DNA from: Apostichopus japonicus
Taxonomy: Eukaryota > Echinodermata > Holothuroidea > Aspidochirotida > Stichopodidae
Reading direction: 5' to 3'
Length of the DNA: 64,000 bases
NCBI RefSeq assembly: GCF_037975245.1
Contig: NC_092579.1
Coordinates: 2,163,001 to 2,227,000, forward strand
A program made the translations under genes and the position numbers. A model generated the notes under the pieces. It did no database searches, had not been told where the DNA came from, and saw nothing but the letters and a program-made list of their open reading frames with translations. Below, in pieces: positions 58,105 to 64,000 of the stretch. The first letter of the stretch is position 1. Each line of letters starts with the position of its first letter.

Positions 58105-61100
58105 GATATGTATATAACAACTTACCAAACCATTACTAAATATACCTGTAAGCTATCTCATACGTTGAAAACCAACAACATAATATTAGGACGTATACTT
58201 CTGCATTAGAGATAAGTATTACCCTGTACCTCTCAGTGTCTTCATTTCTAGGGTCTTCCTTTTAGAAATTTATGAGTCTTCCATCTTCGTTTTGGAGGTC
58301 TTCCATTTGTAACCACTCTCGTTCTAGTTACAATCTTCATTGATTAAAGTAACCATTACTGTACATAATTTTATCTTATTTTACAGTTTATCTATTTTCC
58401 AACGAATCTGTATTTGTGGCAAAGATACAATCGACTTATAAATGGTTGAAAAAGATGTTATGTTTTTATTTCTATAGATGACGGCGAGACAAACCTTTCA
58501 TTCATAATTTACTTGGTTTGAAATCAAAGCCTCTTTATCTGGCTTGATATGGATACTAACTTCCGCCCACAAATATGGTTTTGTAATAATAATTATTGCA
58601 TAAATAGAATACGTGGATCTCCTCGGGTTATCAGTTTGTTGATGCATTGTGTTGATTAGAATGTACAAGACTCAGAGACGGGAATGTAGGTTGGTCGTGG
58701 AGGGGAATGGGTGTAAGCACTTTACGCGGCAGTCAAGCGCGGATCCAGTGGTGTATGACCCACCCAACCAAACCCCCTTCAAACCTTCTCAAGAAAAATC
58801 AAAAGGAACTTCACATTAGCAGAAACTTGCGTGTAGACCTTATATTAGACCTAATTTATAGCCAAAGTTGCCCTTTCACGTAGCCTATAACGTCAACTTC
58901 CGTCAAATACCCCCGCAGAGTCGTCTGCAACGACCCAAGGGCCACACCCCTCCTTTCTTAGTTCTGCTGCACCTGACCCTAACAGTTCTGTAATGGTTGT
59001 AATATGCTGCATTTTTTATGCATTATTCAGGGATCAACCACATTTTTGTAACGGGGGGGGGGGGGGGGGTTCAAATGTTAAGTCGTTCTGGCAGGGCTGT
59101 AAGGGCTATTGTCATATTTGTAATTTTACGTATACAAGCACCTTGTTATAGTTATAGTGTTTGTTATATATATATAGTTATATATACTATTTTATAGTTT
59201 TATATAGCGATATGACTCATACATTAAATGAAATACGATACCCTTCTACTGCTACGTAGTGTCTCAGTCACCTAATTAATTATCTCAGACCACAGACATA
59301 GCGTGACAACGAAGACTGAACTAAATTACAACCGCCGACAGTTAACTATTGTACCGTAACAATAATAAGTAGGTGTAAATTCCATGAAACGCCTTAACAG
59401 GGTTTGGTTATACAATGATCGCGTGATGGGTTCGAGTTAAAGTTACTATTTTTCATTTATGTGATAACAGCACTTTAATATATGGTATTTATTATTATAT
59501 TTATTTATTATGTGTAAGTATAGTTGGTGTATTAAACCATGTACGTAAGATATAAAATAACAACAAATGGTGCAATCAACTAGATTTAAACCTATTGAAT
59601 CGACTTGACAACTTGAAAAATTTCAGCTCAGAATTTGTTTTTCGTTTTTCTATTATAATATGACAGTTTTTGTGGCAAACTAAAAGAAAAAAAAAACATA
59701 TAAGACACAAGAAATATGATGGAATTATTCAAACGATGCCAAAGAGACAAAATTCCAAAACTTTAGCCAAAGAATCTATTTAAAATGATGTTGTAAGTAT
59801 TCGAACCTTTTTGGCTATTATTATACCTTTATAACATTTGCGTATATTATATCCTGCTATATTTACATGTAAGTACCTCTTACAGCTGTTTTTGTTTCAA
59901 TAATTAGTGTGTGATTTGTATCATTTGTTACAGAGCTGTTTATTCTATAGTCTCTCTTTACACACAGTTAGCTACCACTCAATAAAACAATTATCTGTAG
60001 TTTCCAGGAGCTGATCAGGGAATGAGGGGCTGGGATGTGTACACAACCCCAAAGAACCTGTACAGTTATGGCACAACCTTGCGTGCACCTAATTTAAGAA
60101 CTAACTTAAAGCCTAAGTGTGCTACAGAATTCACTAATGATTTCACGTGTAATTTTGGGGGTTTCTTGGAGAAGACCGCCCCAAGATCTCACGGCCACAC
60201 TAACTCCTTTTTTAAATCCATTTGATCATTCGACTACTCATTTTGTTAGTGAATTGTAATTCATATAAATCAACCCAGACAAGGTTATATGTGCAACCTT
60301 TGAAATCATCCGATGGGCTAACCTTTACTAGAAGGCTATGACTAATTTCATCCTTTCCTGGGAAATTTCTGGTCAATTAATACAACTAAATTGATTTTCC
60401 TGATGAACTTTATCATACCGTTATATATTTATGGTTCTGAATAGATATACCTCCGTATTATATAGCATGCAAATGATTGAATGAAACAGAGATATCGTTA
60501 ATGTAACACCTGATCGTAACAAATGACTGCTCTAGTTAACTTAACGTTGGTCAAGACGCGAAAGTGATTCCAATGCAGTGATTGAAAATGTGTTTCCAAA
60601 AAATAGAAAGCAGAACCGAAAAGATGGCTATTATATATATTTCACCGAAATCGTTTGCTATGAATGATGGCGAACTTGATCAAAATTGGCTTAACATCTG
60701 ATCAACCATGAAATCTGCCAGATGGTTTTGACATATAAACGATTCAGATATAAATAGTATACACTGTGATCGATAGCCTGATGGATGTAAACTGAAGACA
60801 AATTAATATTATTAATATAATAAGTGAACATTACATCTTTAATATTACTAGACAATTTAAACCCCCAAAAAAAGAGTTTGCTACTGTGATGAAATGATTC
60901 ACTCGTTTTTTTTTCATTTTTTCTTTTCTTTTAATATAACGGTTTGGGTTAAAACATTAACTAACTGGATATATATTTTCATGCTTTTACAACTCAACTA
61001 ACGGTAAGAAATATGGCTGTGTGGATACATTTTGGTCCGTTTTATGTCTGGTGAGCTGTGAAGCTCTATGCCGCAAATTTCTCCATGGTCGAACATCATG

Positions 61101-62029
61101 ACATTTCTTAAAATGATTACTTACCATTCGTCTTGGTGAAAAAGAAGGGGAGGGTGGGGTGTGGGTGGGGGGGGGCAGGCGGTGACGAATCACACTTAGC
61201 GCGTTACATAAATAAGTTGATCAAAGGCGAATTGTTCCAAAAGTGTCGTAAAAGTTTTAAATAGTTGTCTCTAACGATGTGCCTGTATACACTTCATGTG
61301 ATCTCTATAATACCATTGTTATCAGTACAATTTAAGAAGGTTACATAAAATTCAACACTGCTATAAATATATACCATTGTGTATATATTCACTTATGCAA
61401 TTTGCTAATTAAAAGTACCATGTCATTCTTTAGGGTGTTCTTTGCCTCCAGTCAGCAATTAACCCCAAATCTGAAAGTCGTATTTTAATAGAAAATATAA
61501 ACGAGTTTTGTAAACCGACCCACCCACCCCAAGGGTATAATTTATTTGTTTGGAGTCCATTTAGTAAGTTGACCCATTATATCTGTCCATGTGCGTCACT
61601 AATCACGTTGTACTTTGAAGGGCGAAATGAGTAAAAGGAAATATTATTAAAAAGAAAATTAGTTCGTTGGGGGGTCATATCCATGCAGATAAACGTACAC
61701 ACATATGATGTGACACTAAATACTAAGTGCGTGGGTTTAATTTGCTATAGAAATATCACTTTCTTTGTAATTACGTTATATATCGACCGTTTACTTTATA
61801 TTATGACGAACTTATTATTTCTAATTGATATAAGAGTTTTCAGCGTATGAGTTCATCAGAGTTGGATGAAATGAATTATTTAACATTTGCAATTTTTATG
61901 AATATTTATTGTAAATATGTACTTTGTACTGTAATGTATTGTAAGACATGTTATTACAATGTATTTATCACGACTATAGGTCAAAATGAGCAGTAACTTG
62001 AAAGCATTATCAAACATGTGATATTGTAA
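58105..62029. other. Non-coding, nothing recognised
   Basis: An 18-G run near 59055 and a G-rich run near 61150-61178. Frames at 60022-60225 and elsewhere carry no recognisable domain. Confidence 0.5.
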
Positions 62030-62340
62030 TGCATTTTCAACTTGATTTATTTTTGAAATACTTTCTAAATAAATGGTCCCAATAAAGTGTAAACATATGC
62101 ACTGAAAGCAGGTTATTGCAAATTATTGTAAAAACATAATAGCTTAATGCATTATACAATGCATTGTACATTGTACAATTGTACATGCATTGTACAATAA
62201 ATGCAAATACGTTATACTTTAATGCATTACACCCAGTACAATAACCCAGTACAATAAATGTAATAAATACGTTATAGCTTAATGTATAATACCCAGTACA
62301 AATAAATGTAAATACATTGCATTATAGAAGTAAGTCATTA
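62030..62340. repeat. Low-complexity region rich in GCATTGTACA / CCCAGTACAATAA
   Basis: Irregular direct and inverted repeats of AATGCATT, TTGTACAATTGTACA and ACCCAGTACAATAAATG. No gene. Confidence 0.6.
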
Positions 62341-64000
62341 CAATGTTTGACACAGTTTAATTTACAAACCCTATTCCCGTATATTCTCTTCTGTTGAGTG
62401 CAAGAGTAATCCTATTATTTGATGTGTTGTACACTACATATCTGTCTAATGTGACATATAGAATAATGCATTGTTAATGACGGCTCATATATTACTACGT
62501 AAAGTGTATATGCGTCTTCTTGCCTTCATTACCCAGTGCAATATGTATTATTGGATGGTTACCATGCAGTCAAATATCCTTTAAGCCTGACTTGAGCTGT
62601 GGGCCTGACGAATATTGGAAATGGCGACATAATTTTAATATTGATGAATCCAACCGCGCTGCCTTAAAATAGAAGGAAACGTGTTCAGTGAAATGAGATT
62701 CAGGTGCATGATTTACAAGGGGAGGGGGGGGGGGGTTAGAGTGATTTCGGGGACGTCTGTCTAACTTGTTTGAGACCAACTTCATTACAGCAAAAGCGGC
62801 ATTGTCTTTTATAATTAAACATCTGTACACTGTCATTTGCTGGGAGTTGTTGGGGTCGGAAGCTGCAGCATTTTCAGAAGGAAAAAATAGCCTGTCAGAG
62901 AGAGGATTTACTCTAAAGCTTTGCGTTGTGTCTGTTGTAGAGGGGGCGTACATATGAGAATGAAGCTGGAAGCTGCGCAGAGATATGAAAGAGAGAGAGA
63001 AGGGTGGAGAGAGGGGAATTCCGAAGGCCTGTGATCCTCGGGACTTCTGCTAGAGCGGTTGTAGATATTTGTTGTTCTCTTGAAGCAATCTTAAAGTACA
63101 GACATACATTTCTGAAAGGAATTCAATTTCAGCTGTAGTATCTTCTTTGTTTAATATTAACGAAATCTGTAAATTGTAGACGTAAGATGGAAATAGAGAG
63201 AGCGATTGTATTTTCTTTCTTTATTCTTCTTTTATTAATCTTATATTCATGGGTGAAAGACCACATTGAATTTGGCTCCAATTCTGAGACCCACTTGGCA
63301 TCGATTTTGGTCGGACTTCTGGGTTTCACTGGGGATTAATGCCCCCCCCCACCCCACCCGCCCTCCCTGCACTGTATATTTTCTGTGCTGTTTGGGTAGT
63401 AGAGCTGTCCATAATTATTGGAAGAGATTATTTATGGCATTATATTCTGTATTATCTTCTGATAATCTTCTGATTATTATGATGTTTTATCATTATCTTC
63501 TGCTTATCCCCTGGTTATCTTCTGTAGATGGCAGATTGCACTTAGGTTTCAGTGAGCATATAAAAGGCATGAAAATGAAAATAAATAGGTGAAGGCTATC
63601 AATAAGACATGTGTTTGTTCGGCGAGGTTTAAAGAGGAAGGGAGTAATAATGCTTTCGGTGGGAATGAATGAACGCAGGGTGTTTCCATAACGCAAAGAG
63701 TAATAACTTATTTTGAAAAGGTTTCATATGAATTATCGAATGAAGCATTGAACTTGTTTATTCAGTCCAGCGTACAATCAACACCAGTAATCATGCCTTC
63801 GTTTTAATACAAAGTTGTGGAATGAAGGATTTCTCACCGGGATTGTTACAGAAACCTATATCGTATTAAAGACGCAATTAATTATTATTATTAGTGCAAT
63901 ATTATGAAATTTTTTAATAATTAACACACTCCATAGTTTTCGAATGAATTTACTTCATAAACATGCAATAGAATGATACCAATTTCTTGTCATCCTAGCT
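62341..64000. other. Non-coding, nothing recognised
   Basis: G-run at 62722-62737 and GA-rich sequence near 62985-63015. No exon identified. Confidence 0.5.

Overview
The window is animal nuclear DNA: AT-rich, sparsely genic, with intron-split genes and a dense load of mobile and tandem repeats. Two protein-coding genes can be supported. A marine invertebrate deuterostome, perhaps an echinoderm such as a sea cucumber, fits the degraded ~150-bp tandem motif at 8.5-8.8 kb and the GPR161-like receptor. That placement is inference and weakly held.

Gene 1, minus strand, 12.7-16.4 kb: the last two coding exons of a class A (rhodopsin-like) G-protein-coupled receptor. The exon at 16245-16382 carries TM1 and the exon at 12744-13880 carries TM2-TM7 and the tail. 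A 1.1-kb hAT-type element sits in the intron between them. The exon(s) for the N-terminus were not found.

Gene 2, plus strand, 41.5-49.6 kb: a complete four-coding-exon gene for methionine-R-sulfoxide reductase B1 (MSRB1, selenoprotein R). The catalytic residue is encoded by an in-frame TGA at 45312-45314, read as selenocysteine by homology. The assembled protein is 116 residues. Intron 3 holds two large tandem arrays (46.3-47.3 and 47.5-48.5 kb), both with three-unit higher-order structure.

Mobile DNA dominates the rest. (i) Three near-identical 2.1-2.2 kb non-autonomous elements (279-2396, 21054-23162, and inverted at 32021-34204) have CAGG...CCTG ends and 5-bp target duplications. Each carries the same nested 0.37-kb element with its own 8-bp duplication. 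(ii) Several hAT-like elements have 8-bp duplications (14830-15956, 29036-29392, 54242-58096 with a nested 55727-57308). (iii) Three small elements have TTAA-type flanks (2610-3184, 5774-6176, 10525-10715). (iv) There are two tRNA-derived SINE families; one (34226-34420 and 34568-34758) contains a well-formed hammerhead ribozyme core. (v) A 5'-truncated non-LTR retrotransposon tail interrupts a minisatellite at 17.3-17.7 kb. (vi) An 854-bp inverted structure at 20060-20913 has arms built from a 22-bp minisatellite. A ~95-bp module recurs about 14 times across otherwise different element families.

Long stretches (3.2-5.7, 18-20, 23-27.5, 35.9-37, 49.6-53 and 58-64 kb) show no recognisable gene. 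Most open frames there are chance or lie in low-complexity sequence. The most notable points are the selenocysteine MSRB1 gene (with its SECIS element still unlocated), the hammerhead-bearing SINE, and the shared module and nested architecture of the hAT-like elements.
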